This document shows positions 46,035-55,825 of a stretch of 64,000 nucleotides of DNA, piece by piece. A program made the position numbers and the translations under genes. The stretch covers positions 87,854 to 151,853 of the forward strand of contig JAFGTT010000008.1 in the NCBI GenBank assembly GCA_016933955.1. The letters run 5' to 3'. This stretch comes from Candidatus Zixiibacteriota bacterium. Its GTDB lineage: Bacteria; Zixibacteria; MSB-5A5; GN15; PGXB01. The notes under the pieces were generated by a model. That model was not told the origin of the DNA. It worked only from the letters and a program-made list of their open reading frames with translations, and searched no databases. How positions within the stretch are numbered: the stretch's first letter is position 1; each line of letters begins with the position of its first letter.

Positions 46035-46574
46035 TTATAATTTAGCGTGATTATCCGGTTCGGGCCGGGGAGACGACTTTTTCCCGGGAAACAGAATAAC
46101 GAATATGATCAGGAAAATAACGGCCGCGGTTATGGCGGCGTCGGCGATATTGAAAATCCACCAGCGTTCGATCTGCCGCCCGAACAGGCTGAAATCGAAA
46201 AAATCGAAATCCAGAAAATCAATTACCTGACCGGTTCTGAGACGGTCGATAATATTGCCCAAAGCCCCCCCGGCGATGAGCCCCATCGGAATGGTCATTC
46301 GGTAATTTTCCCGGTTGGTCAGGATAAGATAAATTACGATTATCAGGATCAGGATCGATGAGATGAGATAAAATGTCCCGCTACCGAAATTGGTCCCCAG
46401 CGCGCCACCTTCATTGAGAACCAGTCTGATCTGGAAAAACTGACCGAGGACCTGATATGACCCCTTGTCGGCCAGGAAATGGACTGCCCAGACTTTGGAA
46501 AACTGATCGGCGATAATAACAACCAGGGTTGTCAGGAAGGGCAAGATCAACCGTCGCCAGTTATTATCGCCCAG
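46035..46574 (-). CDS. lspA: lipoprotein signal peptidase (signal peptidase II)
   Basis: About 179 aa. Motifs: IIADQFSK near the N-terminus, NEGGALG, GGALGNIIDRLRTGQVIDFLDF and FNIADAAI, with the two catalytic aspartates in VIDFLDF and NIADAAI. It removes signal peptides from lipoproteins in the inner membrane; the many lipoproteins here need it. The frame is open far upstream, through the dksA-like gene in another frame. The conserved region begins right at CTG 46574, which has AGGAGG six bases before it, and no ATG/GTG/TTG lies closer than TTG at 46550. I therefore place the start at CTG, with TTG as the alternative. Confidence 0.8.
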   Translation of the reverse strand: MGDNNWRRLILPFLTTLVVIIADQFSKVWAVHFLADKGSYQVLGQFFQIRLVLNEGGALGTNFGSGTFYLISSILILIIVIYLILTNRENYRMTIPMGLIAGGALGNIIDRLRTGQVIDFLDFDFFDFSLFGRQIERWWIFNIADAAITAAVIFLIIFVILFPGKKSSPRPEPDNHAKL

Positions 46575-46944
46575 CTTTCGCCTCCTCTTCCTTTTCCTTG
46601 CACTCGCGACACAACCGGGCGTGCGGAACAGCCTCGAGCCTGGCCTTTTGTATGGGCTTGCCGCAGGAAAAACAATTACCGTATTCACCCTTACGGAGCC
46701 GCCGCAGAGCTTCATCAATATGGTACAGTAGACGTCCCGATTTAGAGGCGAACATGAAGGCTTTTTCGCGTTCCATATTGTCGGTGCCCTGATCGGCCAT
46801 ATGGTAGGAATAGCTCGAAAGATCCCCGGTCGCCTCTTTCGAGGTAGCGTCCACATTGTCCTTGTGGGACTGCATCTGCTCGGTGATTTCTTCCCGCTTT
46901 TTCAAAAGGAGTTTTTCGTATTTCTCCAATTCGGACTTTTTCAT
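46564..46944 (-). CDS. DksA/TraR-type C4 zinc-finger protein
   Basis: 126 aa: a coiled-coil N-terminal part (KSELEKYEKLLLKKREEIT) and a C4 zinc finger formed by CFSCGKPI and CREC near the end. Binds RNA polymerase in this family and affects stringent-response transcription, though many small relatives have other roles. Its stop overlaps the start of lspA, and the ribosome site for lspA lies inside this gene. Confidence 0.78.
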   Translation of the reverse strand: MKKSELEKYEKLLLKKREEITEQMQSHKDNVDATSKEATGDLSSYSYHMADQGTDNMEREKAFMFASKSGRLLYHIDEALRRLRKGEYGNCFSCGKPIQKARLEAVPHARLCRECKEKEEEAKAGR

Positions 46945-46956
46945 AATTACACCAGC

Positions 46957-49900
46957 CTATTTCTTTATAACGGCTATTTCAGCCTCAACTCCATTTATAT
47001 TCCATTTTTTGCCGCCATTACTCTTCGGAATGCTGTCCACCAGGTCAATCGTATCCGCCAGTGTCTCACCACAGATAAAATCGCGGTGTTTTTTCACTGC
47101 CGAGAACAATGGTTCGGCCGCCGTTGCCATTACACTTATACGGTCGGTTACTTCAAAGCCGGATGATTTTCTCATATTCTGAATCTTGTTGATCATCTCC
47201 CGCGCAAAGCCCTCATCTCGTAGAATATCGTCAATTTCCGTCCGGAGGGCAACAGTAATCGTGTTACCGCTCTCAACCGCGTAGCCTTCCTTTTCCAATT
47301 TGATAACCTCGATCTCCTCGGCTGTCAGTTCACAGACTTCACTGCCGACAACTATCTCGATATTACCCTTGCGGATAAACTTGGCGATAGCCGTGCTGTC
47401 AAGAGCCTGAATCTTGCCGGCCGCTTCTTTGACCGCTCCCCCAAATCTTGGACCGGCCTTGGCGAAATTGAGCTTGGCCTGATAACTGACCACCTCGGAA
47501 ACATCTTTCAATTCCTCAACAGCCCTGATATTGAGTTCCTCGCAAATAGTATCTATCTGGCTTTCGATTTTTTCAAACTGATCCTGACCCTGCAGGTGAA
47601 TTCTAATTCCGGAAAGCGGTTGCCGAACCTTCAGATTTTTTCGATTTCTTGCCGCTCGGCCCAGTGATACCACCTGCTGAACCAGGCTCATTGACTCCTC
47701 AAGCTCCGGTTCAATCAACAATTCATCCGGAACCGGGTATTCCTCCATATGAATCGAGGGGAGGCTGGTACCGTTATTCGGCATGGTTAACTGCCGGTGG
47801 AGAAATTCGGCTATAAACGGTGTGAAAGGTGCCATCAGCCTGACCGTTCCCAGGAGGACCCGGTACAGGGTAAGATAAGCCCTCATCTTCGACGGGTCAT
47901 CCCCGCCCGCCCAGAATCGTCTCCGGTTCAAGCGGATATACCAGTTGGAAAGGTCATCGATCACAAAATCGGTGATAATCCGGGTCGGCGGTGTCAGATC
48001 ATAATTATCCAGCCGCTCGCCGACTTTTTTCACCACCGTATTAAACCGGGAAACAATCCAGCGATCAATCCGCTCCGGCTCCCCTGCCAGATTTTCCAGG
48101 AATTCCTCCACCGAGCCGCCCGCCTTATTGGCTCGCCCGGCGATCTCGTCGACATTAGCATAAAGAGCGAAAAAGGTATAACTGTTTTTCAGGGTATCGA
48201 ACAATTTCCGAATCACTTCCACTAGGCCGTCTTCGTCGAACTTAGTCGGAACCCACGGGTTGGAATTGAAAAGCATATACCAGCGAAGCGGATCGGCCCC
48301 GTGTTTTTCGATAATTTCGAACGGATCGACCACATTGCCCTTATGCTTCGACATTTTCTTGCCCAGTTTGTCAAGGATCATTTCGATCACGATGACGTTT
48401 TTGAAAGCCGGTTTGTCGAACAACATGGTCGAGATCGACAGCAAGGTATAGAACCAGCCCCTGGTCTGGTCAACAGCTTCGGAAATAAAATCAGCCGGAT
48501 ATTTTATCTCGAACATCTCCTGGTTTTCGAACGGATGATGCCACTGTGCATAGGGCATAGCGCCGGAATCGAACCAGGTATCAATTACTTCCGGAACGCG
48601 GGTCATAACCCCGCCGCATTTGTCGCATTTCAGCTTGATCAAATCGATTCCCGGCTTGTGAACATCGATTTTATCCGGGACATTTATCCCCTCACGCCGA
48701 AGTTGTTCAATCGAGCCCACCGCTGTTTTATGCCCGCAGGAATCGCAGATCCAAATCGGCAGAGGCGTCCCCCAGAAACGTTCCCGGGAAAGCGCCCAAT
48801 CGACGTTATTCTCCAGCCAGTCCAGCATCCGGCCCACCCGGATTTCATCGGGATACCAGTTGGTGATGTTGTTGTTCCGAATCAGTTGCTCTTTGAACTG
48901 AGTCGTTTTGATATACCAGCTGTGCCGGGTGATATAGACCAGCGGGGAATCACACCGCCAGCAGAAGGGATAATTATGAATGTATGTTTCTTTCTTGAAT
49001 AATTTTCCGGCCTCCTTCAGATCCCGGATAATTTCCGGATCGGTATCCTTGATCCATTTTCCGGCGTATTTGCCGGAATCCTCTTTGAAATGCCCATCGG
49101 CGGCCACCGCCTGAAGGACTGGCAAACCATGTTTCTGCCCGACTTCATAATCATCGGCTCCATAACCGGGAGCGATATGCACTATCCCGGAACCGTCCTC
49201 GAGGGTCACGAAATTGGCATTGATAATATAGAAGGCTTTGTCCGCCTGATCCTTGAATGTATCGAAAATCGGTTTGTATTTCTTATTGATATACTCCGAG
49301 CCTTTTTTCCGACTGATTTCCCGGTATCCTTCACCAAGCACCCGGTCTAAAAGCGCCGCGGCCAGCACCAGTTTTTCGCCTCCGAACTCCACCAGGGCAT
49401 AATCGGCATCAGGATGCATGCACAGGGCGGCATTGGACGGCAGGGTCCACGGGGTGGTGGTCCAGACGACATAGGCGAAATCGTCACCCGAATCCGCCGC
49501 TTTGACCTTGATAAAGACCGATGGGTCGGAAACTTCCATATATCCCTGCGCCACCTCATGGCTCGACAGGCCGGTTTCACACCGGGGGCAGAAAGGAACC
49601 GTCTTGAAACCTTTATAAATCAAATCCCGGTCAAAAAGATTTTTCAGTATCCACCAGACCGTCTCGACATAATCATCGGTCAGGGTGATATAGGCGTCGG
49701 AGAGATCAAGCCAGTAGCCGATTTTCCGGGTAATTTCATTCCAGTCATTGATATATTTAAAAACCGATTCCCGGCATTTCTGATTGAATCTCTCCACCCC
49801 GTATTCCACAACCTTGGCTTTGGTGTCGAGGTTAAGAGCTTTCTCCACTTCGATTTCCACCGGCAGTCCATGAGTGTCCCAGCCGGCTTTACGATCCACC

Positions 49901-50133
49901 CGGTAGCCCTTCATGGTTTTATAGCGACAAACCAGATCCTTGATGGTGCGGGCGATAATATGGTGAATACCCGGACGGCCGTTGGCCGTCGGCGGGCCCT
50001 CATAGAAAACGAAATGGGGGCGATCCATGACCGCCTCCATGGATTTTTCAAAAATCCGGTTATCTTCCCAGTAATTGAGGACTTCCGCTTCCATCGCCGG
50101 AATACTAAAATCTTTTAGCTGATCGAATTTCAT
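46957..50133 (-). CDS. ileS: isoleucyl-tRNA synthetase, IleRS2-like with GIHH motif
   Basis: 1058 aa. Class I aaRS: the HIGH-equivalent reads NGRPGIHHI, with GIHH at residues 55-58 (bases 49960-49971); the KMSKS equivalent is LGKKMSKHKGN. Long length and sequence style match the IleRS2 group (as in some Bacteroidetes and eukaryotes), which tends to resist mupirocin. In IleRS2 with GxHH instead of HxGH, strong mupirocin resistance has been described. No tRNA-binding zinc end is evident. It lies 12 bases from dksA on the same strand, so is probably co-transcribed. Confidence 0.93.
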   Translation of the reverse strand: MKFDQLKDFSIPAMEAEVLNYWEDNRIFEKSMEAVMDRPHFVFYEGPPTANGRPGIHHIIARTIKDLVCRYKTMKGYRVDRKAGWDTHGLPVEIEVEKALNLDTKAKVVEYGVERFNQKCRESVFKYINDWNEITRKIGYWLDLSDAYITLTDDYVETVWWILKNLFDRDLIYKGFKTVPFCPRCETGLSSHEVAQGYMEVSDPSVFIKVKAADSGDDFAYVVWTTTPWTLPSNAALCMHPDADYALVEFGGEKLVLAAALLDRVLGEGYREISRKKGSEYINKKYKPIFDTFKDQADKAFYIINANFVTLEDGSGIVHIAPGYGADDYEVGQKHGLPVLQAVAADGHFKEDSGKYAGKWIKDTDPEIIRDLKEAGKLFKKETYIHNYPFCWRCDSPLVYITRHSWYIKTTQFKEQLIRNNNITNWYPDEIRVGRMLDWLENNVDWALSRERFWGTPLPIWICDSCGHKTAVGSIEQLRREGINVPDKIDVHKPGIDLIKLKCDKCGGVMTRVPEVIDTWFDSGAMPYAQWHHPFENQEMFEIKYPADFISEAVDQTRGWFYTLLSISTMLFDKPAFKNVIVIEMILDKLGKKMSKHKGNVVDPFEIIEKHGADPLRWYMLFNSNPWVPTKFDEDGLVEVIRKLFDTLKNSYTFFALYANVDEIAGRANKAGGSVEEFLENLAGEPERIDRWIVSRFNTVVKKVGERLDNYDLTPPTRIITDFVIDDLSNWYIRLNRRRFWAGGDDPSKMRAYLTLYRVLLGTVRLMAPFTPFIAEFLHRQLTMPNNGTSLPSIHMEEYPVPDELLIEPELEESMSLVQQVVSLGRAARNRKNLKVRQPLSGIRIHLQGQDQFEKIESQIDTICEELNIRAVEELKDVSEVVSYQAKLNFAKAGPRFGGAVKEAAGKIQALDSTAIAKFIRKGNIEIVVGSEVCELTAEEIEVIKLEKEGYAVESGNTITVALRTEIDDILRDEGFAREMINKIQNMRKSSGFEVTDRISVMATAAEPLFSAVKKHRDFICGETLADTIDLVDSIPKSNGGKKWNINGVEAEIAVIKK

Positions 50134-50246
50134 TTCGCAACACTTCTTTTAATGGCTCAGAAACCTTAAATTTCAATAGCCTGATAATTTAAGTTAGTTA
50201 TCGGGCAATGTAAAGTGAAAATTGAACGGGCGCGGGAACAGCTTTG

Positions 50247-50282
50247 AAAACAAAACGGCCGCGGCATCGATAGCCGCGGCCG
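50247..50282 (-). terminator. Rho-independent terminator after the protease gene
   Basis: On the minus strand: CGGCCGCGGC, loop TATCGAT, GCCGCGGCCG, then TTTTGTTTT. A perfect ten-base-pair stem plus a T-rich tail, 14 bases beyond the protease stop. It separates the protease from ileS, whose promoter must lie between 50134 and 50246. Confidence 0.8.
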
Positions 50283-50296
50283 CGAACTTACAAATA

Positions 50297-51688
50297 TTAT
50301 TGCTCCGGGCCGGGAGCCGGGCCGCCTCTATAAAGGTAATTTATCAAATACGTCACATCGAGAATATTCGTCAATTCATCGACATTGGCATCACCGCCCA
50401 GACTGCAAACCGGCGCTTGACCCTGTTTGTAGAGGTAAGTAATCAAGCTGGTAGCGTCCAGAATGTTATAATTGCAGTTACAATCGGCGTCACCGTAAAT
50501 ACCATCCGCGATCGTTATCATGAAATATTTCAGAAACTTGATGGTCGGTGTCGAGGAATCCTCGCAGCGCAGAGCGAAAACATAATTCTTGGCACGGGTC
50601 GGAATACCGTGAAGCAAACCGGACTCCTCCAGAACCATGCCGTCGGGCAGGGTGCCGACCTGTTTGTACCAGTGGTACGGCGGTGTGGCGCCCTCGGCCT
50701 CGAACTGGTAGCTGAACTCCCCGTCATAGCAGTACTTATTGGCATTGGGCAGGAAAGTCGGGGAGAGAATATGTACCGCCTCGATATTCAAAAGAGCCGC
50801 GGCCACTCCCAGATTACAGGTGCCGTATTTAACCCAACCGTAACCATCATCGCCCCAGAATGTCCCCCAGCTGTTTTTGAGAATCCAGGCGCCCGCACCG
50901 TCACAGGCGTTATCATCCCATCCGACCAGCAACACCGCGTGATTGATTTCCTCGGTTTCATCGGCATGAGCATAACATCCCCCGCCGTAGGACTGGAAAT
51001 TATCATAAACCGTCATGGCCACACAGACCGGTGCGGTCATAATGGCCGTCTTCAGTGACACCTCGTCGTTGGAAATACCCGTCCAGCCGGTAATGTTGGC
51101 ATAAACCGGATACAGATCCTCAGTGCAGGGGACCTCATCGTCGGCCTGGTACGGCATGGCCGTTTCCAGAATCGAACCATACGACTGGCAATGTTCGTAA
51201 ACATCACCCATCCAGCCGCCATCACATCCCCAGCCGCCCGATACACAGGACAATATCTGTTGCTCGGACAGGTCCAGTTCCACCTGGCGCTGAATTTTGT
51301 AGATAGCTTCAAGTGCCCCGATAGCGCCGAATATCCAGCAGGAACCGCAACTGCCCTGGTTTTTAACCGAAGTTACCTTGCCCGAATCGGCCCAGTTGAA
51401 CGATTCCGGTAAATCCTCGGCCGCCAGCTTGACAAAATTGCGATCGAGATGTTTCTCCCAGATTTCTTTCCAGTTGTCGGGCAGTTTCAAACCGGTCAAT
51501 TGCCGACGTTCCTCGGGCGAATATTCGGTCATATTTGGAGTCAGGACGGCTTTCCAGTTCAAGCCCTGTTCATCGATTTCTTTTTGTATGGCAATAATTT
51601 CTTGCTCGGCACCATCATAGGCCAGAAGATCAACAGCCGAGGCAAGGATAGTGAGGGAAAACAGCAGAAAAATTAAAGATTTCTTCAT
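50297..51688 (-). CDS. secreted papain-like (C1A) cysteine protease with dockerin domain
   Basis: The frame opens at 51772; the ATG at 51688 gives a normal signal peptide (MKKSLIFLLFSLTILASAV, then DLLA) and has GGTGG upstream. 463 aa. A propeptide-like region comes first, then papain-family catalytic motifs: NQGSCGSCWIFGA (Cys), NHAVLLVGWDDN (His) and LKNSWGTFWGDDGY (Asn). After an Ig-like part comes a dockerin with two EF-hand-like repeats (DADCNCNYNILDATSLITYL and DANVDELTNILDVTYLINYL). Dockerins bind cohesins, and the LamG lipoproteins nearby may contain cohesin-like modules. It is likely attached to a surface complex. Confidence 0.88.
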   Translation of the reverse strand: MKKSLIFLLFSLTILASAVDLLAYDGAEQEIIAIQKEIDEQGLNWKAVLTPNMTEYSPEERRQLTGLKLPDNWKEIWEKHLDRNFVKLAAEDLPESFNWADSGKVTSVKNQGSCGSCWIFGAIGALEAIYKIQRQVELDLSEQQILSCVSGGWGCDGGWMGDVYEHCQSYGSILETAMPYQADDEVPCTEDLYPVYANITGWTGISNDEVSLKTAIMTAPVCVAMTVYDNFQSYGGGCYAHADETEEINHAVLLVGWDDNACDGAGAWILKNSWGTFWGDDGYGWVKYGTCNLGVAAALLNIEAVHILSPTFLPNANKYCYDGEFSYQFEAEGATPPYHWYKQVGTLPDGMVLEESGLLHGIPTRAKNYVFALRCEDSSTPTIKFLKYFMITIADGIYGDADCNCNYNILDATSLITYLYKQGQAPVCSLGGDANVDELTNILDVTYLINYLYRGGPAPGPEQ

Positions 51689-51897
51689 CTGATTCCACCA
51701 GGTCTTCATGTTTTTCTCTAAACGACTATTATATAATCGGTTATAATATAGCCTATTTATCCCATGTGTCAAGGCATATTAACCCTGGCCAAAATATCGC
51801 CCCCTGCGCCGCATATCCCCGATTATGCAAGTTTATGGTTGATTACATATTTTAATTTTGCCATCTTGAATAAGCCCGAATTCGAATTGAATAAACT

Positions 51898-53010
51898 ATG
51901 AAACGCGAGTATATCACCACCACCCTTTTTTTTCTGATTGTCGGGGTTTTTTTCTATCTTTTTTACCGCCTCATGATCCCGTTTTTTACCCCTATTGCCT
52001 GGGCCGGTATCCTGGTGATCGTTTTTTACCCCCTTTACGCCTGGCTCCATAAAAAAGTCAAACGAGCCTGGCTGGCCTCGCTCATCTCCTGCATCCTGGT
52101 TTTTATTATTATCATCGGGCCGGCCATCTACCTGATGGCCTCGATCGTCAATGAGGCCGCGACCGCCGTTCAGAAAATAAATACTGCTTATAAATCAGGC
52201 GCCCTGAAAGAACTGATGTCGGTCAATCTGCCGTTTGTCGATCTTATTAAGAACAAACTGGTCGGGTATCCCCAGCTGGCCGAGATCGATTTTGAATCCA
52301 TCGTCAAGGACGCTGTCGCCAGTGTCACCCGAACCATTGGCACCCATGCCACAGCCGCCGTGGCCAATATCTCACTGACCCTTTTCTATTTCTTTTTGAT
52401 GATTTTCTCGATGTACTATTTCTTCCGCGACGGGGAAAGAATTATCGGCTTCATGAAACGGATCACCCCCTTGGAGTCGAACCAGATCGGCCTGATGTAT
52501 GCTCATCTGCGCCATGTTATTGAGGGAATGATGTATGGCGGGGTGGTTATGGCTCTTATCCAGGGTTTCCTGGGCGGTTTGCTTTTTGCCATCGTCGGCA
52601 TCTCCTCGCCGGTCCTGTGGGGATCGGTCATGGCTTTCCTGGCCTTCGTTCCCATTGTCGGACCGTTTCTGGTCTATATCCCGGCCGGGATCATTCTTAT
52701 CCTGGGCGGCTCTCCGGTCAAAGGAATAATCGTTATCGCGATCGGCCTGCTGGTGGTCAGCCAGCTGGACAATTTCGTCCGCCCGCACCTGTTCTCCGGT
52801 AAAACCCAGACCCATACCCTGATGCTGTTCTTCTCCATAATGGGCGGCGTGGCCCTGTTCGGTCTTCTGGGAATTGTTATGGGACCGTTTATCGCCGCCG
52901 TTTTTCTGGCCATTTTGAAAATGTTCGAGCTTCAGCTCCACCCCGAGACCGAACCGGCCCTGATTCTCAAAGCCGCCGGTGCGGAAAACGGGGGAGAGGA
53001 TACAAAGTAA
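51898..53010 (+). CDS. AI-2E family (PerM/YhhT) transporter
   Basis: 370 aa with about eight hydrophobic segments, starting at residues 6-30 and 30-52. The typical family stretches PIAWAGILVIVFYPLY and LLVVSQLDNFVRPHLFSG are present. Relatives export or take up small molecules; substrates are mostly unknown. It is transcribed away from the protease gene. A 133-aa membrane protein follows 52 bases later. Confidence 0.85.
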   Translation: MKREYITTTLFFLIVGVFFYLFYRLMIPFFTPIAWAGILVIVFYPLYAWLHKKVKRAWLASLISCILVFIIIIGPAIYLMASIVNEAATAVQKINTAYKSGALKELMSVNLPFVDLIKNKLVGYPQLAEIDFESIVKDAVASVTRTIGTHATAAVANISLTLFYFFLMIFSMYYFFRDGERIIGFMKRITPLESNQIGLMYAHLRHVIEGMMYGGVVMALIQGFLGGLLFAIVGISSPVLWGSVMAFLAFVPIVGPFLVYIPAGIILILGGSPVKGIIVIAIGLLVVSQLDNFVRPHLFSGKTQTHTLMLFFSIMGGVALFGLLGIVMGPFIAAVFLAILKMFELQLHPETEPALILKAAGAENGGEDTK

Positions 53011-53062
53011 ATTATCATCATCCCGAAATCATAAAAATTGAATATTCCGAAAGGATCAAAAT

Positions 53063-53464
53063 ATGTTTATCACCCTTCTGGCCGTAACCTTCGTGATTGC
53101 TCTCCTGGTTTCCTTTGTTGTCGCCCGGCTGTTCAAAAAGCCGCTGGAAAAAATCATGGCCCGGATTATCACCGACGATATCAGCTCCGCCTGGGTCAGG
53201 TATCTCAACTACGCCATCTATGTGATCGGTATTTCTTCAGGCGTTCGAGTCTGGCAACTAAAGCAGTACATCGAGCCGATCGTTACCGCCAAAGATTCTG
53301 AGGCGGTCGTCATCACTCTCGACTATAACCATTGGGTGCTGGAAGTTTATCAGACAATAATCGGCACCCTCCAGGGAATCGCCTGGCTGTTGCTGGTCTT
53401 TTTCGTATTCGCCCTGATCGCCTATGTGATTGTGAAAGTCTTCAAAAGAGACCGGGCCGACTGA
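53063..53464 (+). CDS. small two-helix membrane protein, unknown function
   Basis: 133 aa with membrane helices at about 1-22 and 103-126 and a soluble middle part (KKPLEKIMARIITDDISSAW). The C-terminus ends with charged residues KRDRAD. It follows the transporter gene by 52 bases and may be co-expressed. No family recognised beyond the general look of a conserved hypothetical protein. Confidence 0.55.
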   Translation: MFITLLAVTFVIALLVSFVVARLFKKPLEKIMARIITDDISSAWVRYLNYAIYVIGISSGVRVWQLKQYIEPIVTAKDSEAVVITLDYNHWVLEVYQTIIGTLQGIAWLLLVFFVFALIAYVIVKVFKRDRAD

Positions 53465-53795
53465 TCCGTTAGCGGTATCATATTATGAATCAACCCGATT
53501 GAGTTCTTCCTCCGGGCGGGTTGCTCAAGTTGCCGTATTACCTGTGGCCATTATAGTTCATTTCTTTGTATTTCGCTTTTATGGGCAAATTTCCGCAGAT
53601 CGGTATTACGAGTGAGTCTGGCAATGAGAATTCGCGATAAATCCAACGAAATTCAATGAGTAAGGATAATAGTCCGGTTTGTCACTTGTCTGGTGACTCA
53701 TTCGGCTTGGATAGGTCAGAAGGCCTGCTGTAAATCCTGCCTGCGCTGAGTAAAGCGAAGTGAGTGAAACGAAGGGTACTCCTGATTATTGTTTT
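53465..53795. other. 331-base spacer with a weak hairpin and GCGAAG-rich repeat-like sequence
   Basis: A CAACCCG/CGGGTTG pair (53491-53523) may be a weak terminator for the preceding gene. Near 53740-53775 there is GCTGAGTAAAGCGAAGTGAGTGAA-type sequence, similar in style to the repeat at 60529-60576. No gene seen. Confidence 0.3.
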
Positions 53796-55739
53796 TTACC
53801 TCCCGCTCATTCCTTTCTCGCGGGTGTATGTTAATAATCCGCCGAGCTTCAATAGCTCCTTCTGACGGTCGGTCAGGGTGGCTTTTACTTCGAATGAAAA
53901 TCCCTGCGTCTTGTTTTGAATTACAAACGAAGCCTTGTTAACCGATTCGATACAATTATCGATCACCAGCTCATTACCCGCCCCGATCCGGTCATAATCG
54001 CCTTTGTCCGAAAACACCAGCGGTAGCAGGCCGAAATTGACCAGGTTGGAATGATGAATCCGCGCGAATGATTTGGCGATGACCCCTTTGATTCCGAGAT
54101 ACATCGGGGCCAGCGCGGCATGCTCGCGCGAGGAACCCTGGCCGTAATTTTCCCCACCCACAATAAACCCGCCGCCTTTTTCTTTTGCTCTCGATGAAAA
54201 CGTCGGGTCCAGCCGATAGTACACATACTCGCTTATTTTGGGAATATTGGACCGGTAGGCCAGAATCTCGGCCGCGGCCGGCATGATGTGATCGGTACTG
54301 ATATCATCCTCGACTTTGATTAACACCTCGCCGGTGATGGTGTCGGAGAGCACCTCTTTCGGATTGGCCGGGCGGATATTATCGCCCCGGCGGATTTCGA
54401 GATTTTTCGCCTCCTCGACCGATGCCGGTTTAATCAAATTGGGATTATCCTGCCTGATTTTCGTCGGCAACTCGGATAACGGCGCCTCCATCTCGAGCGT
54501 CCGCGGGTCGGTTAATACGCCGTTGATGGCCGTGGCCGCGGCTGTTTCCGGGCTGACCAGGTACACCAGATCGTCTTTGTAACCCGAACGTCCGCGGAAA
54601 TTACGATTGATGGCCCGCACCGATCTTGTCCCCGGCGCCGGCACATGGCCGGAACCGATACAGGCTCCGCAGGTTGGCTCGGCCACATTCACCCCGGCCC
54701 GTATTAAATCGGTTAGATAACCTTCCTCGGCCAGTTGCTCCAGGGCCATCCGGCTGGCGGGATGGATGAAAAAATTGACCTCCGGATGGACCTGGCGGCC
54801 TTTCATTATTTTTGTCACCGCTTTCAGATCGGCATAAGCCCCGTTGGTGCACGATCCCACCATCACCTGCTCGACTTTCACTCCCGCCACCCGGCTGACC
54901 GGGACGACTTTATCCGGAAGCGACGGCTGGGCCACCAGCGGCTCGATCTGCGACAAATCCAGCTCCATCCGATCATCATACACGGCATCGTCATCGGCCG
55001 TCATCTCCCGCCAGTCCTTCGGCCGCCCGGTTATTTCATAGTCCTGACGCGTGATTTCATCGCTGGGGAATATTGAGGTGGTCGCGCCCATCTCGGTACC
55101 CATATTGGTGATAGTCACCCGTTGCTGGACATTGAGCGTTTTCGCCCCCGGACCGGAATACTCGAAAATCTTTCCGAACCCGCCCCGGACCGTGACCCGG
55201 CGAAGCATCTCCAGGATAATATCCTTGGCCGTTGACCAGGGTTTCAGACTGCCGGTCAGACGGACATTGATTACCTGCGGCATGACGAAGTTATACGCTC
55301 CGCCGCCCATCGCCACCGCCACATCCAGCCCCCCGGCCCCGATTGCCAGCAAACCCAGCCCGCCGCAGTGGGGGGTATGACTGTCTGATCCGACCGCGGT
55401 TTCACCCGGGATGGCGAAATGCTCCTGGTGAATCTGGTGACCGATGCCATTGGCCGCTTTGGAATACCACGCTCCGTACTTCCTGGCCGCCGACTGCAAG
55501 TAGAGATGGTCTTCCATATTCTCCGGCCTGATCTGGAGAACATTATGGTCGGCGTAACAAACCGCCACCCGCGCCCCTATCCGATTTAAACCGATAGCCT
55601 CGAAATGCAAAAAGACCTGGGTTCCGGTAATATCCTGAATAAGAACCTCATCGATCTTGATTCCGATTTCATTTCCGACCTTGATTTTCCCGGAGACCAG
55701 GTGATTTTCTATTATTTTATGTGTCAGTGATTTGCCCAT
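53796..55739 (-). CDS. aconitate hydratase
   Basis: 647 aa, the short aconitase type. The Fe-S ligand cysteines are in GSCTNG (around residue 300) and PTCGACIGSGH (around 365). Substrate-binding segments such as SDSHTPHCGGLGLLAIGAGG and the C-terminal GENYGQGSSREHAALAP are clear. It converts citrate to isocitrate in the TCA cycle. On the minus strand with mutM 86 bases upstream. Confidence 0.92.
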   Translation of the reverse strand: MGKSLTHKIIENHLVSGKIKVGNEIGIKIDEVLIQDITGTQVFLHFEAIGLNRIGARVAVCYADHNVLQIRPENMEDHLYLQSAARKYGAWYSKAANGIGHQIHQEHFAIPGETAVGSDSHTPHCGGLGLLAIGAGGLDVAVAMGGGAYNFVMPQVINVRLTGSLKPWSTAKDIILEMLRRVTVRGGFGKIFEYSGPGAKTLNVQQRVTITNMGTEMGATTSIFPSDEITRQDYEITGRPKDWREMTADDDAVYDDRMELDLSQIEPLVAQPSLPDKVVPVSRVAGVKVEQVMVGSCTNGAYADLKAVTKIMKGRQVHPEVNFFIHPASRMALEQLAEEGYLTDLIRAGVNVAEPTCGACIGSGHVPAPGTRSVRAINRNFRGRSGYKDDLVYLVSPETAAATAINGVLTDPRTLEMEAPLSELPTKIRQDNPNLIKPASVEEAKNLEIRRGDNIRPANPKEVLSDTITGEVLIKVEDDISTDHIMPAAAEILAYRSNIPKISEYVYYRLDPTFSSRAKEKGGGFIVGGENYGQGSSREHAALAPMYLGIKGVIAKSFARIHHSNLVNFGLLPLVFSDKGDYDRIGAGNELVIDNCIESVNKASFVIQNKTQGFSFEVKATLTDRQKELLKLGGLLTYTREKGMSGR

Positions 55740-55825
55740 TTTATCCTCGAAAGTTCAGGGTGAATTATCGCCGAATGTATTAAAGTATACGGAATTAAAC
55801 AGGATTCGGAAGGTTTTGTTCGCGA

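Noticed and set aside
46575..46856. Long N-terminal extension of lspA
   Set aside because: It would overlap almost the whole dksA-like gene; the conserved region starts at the CTG/TTG zone.
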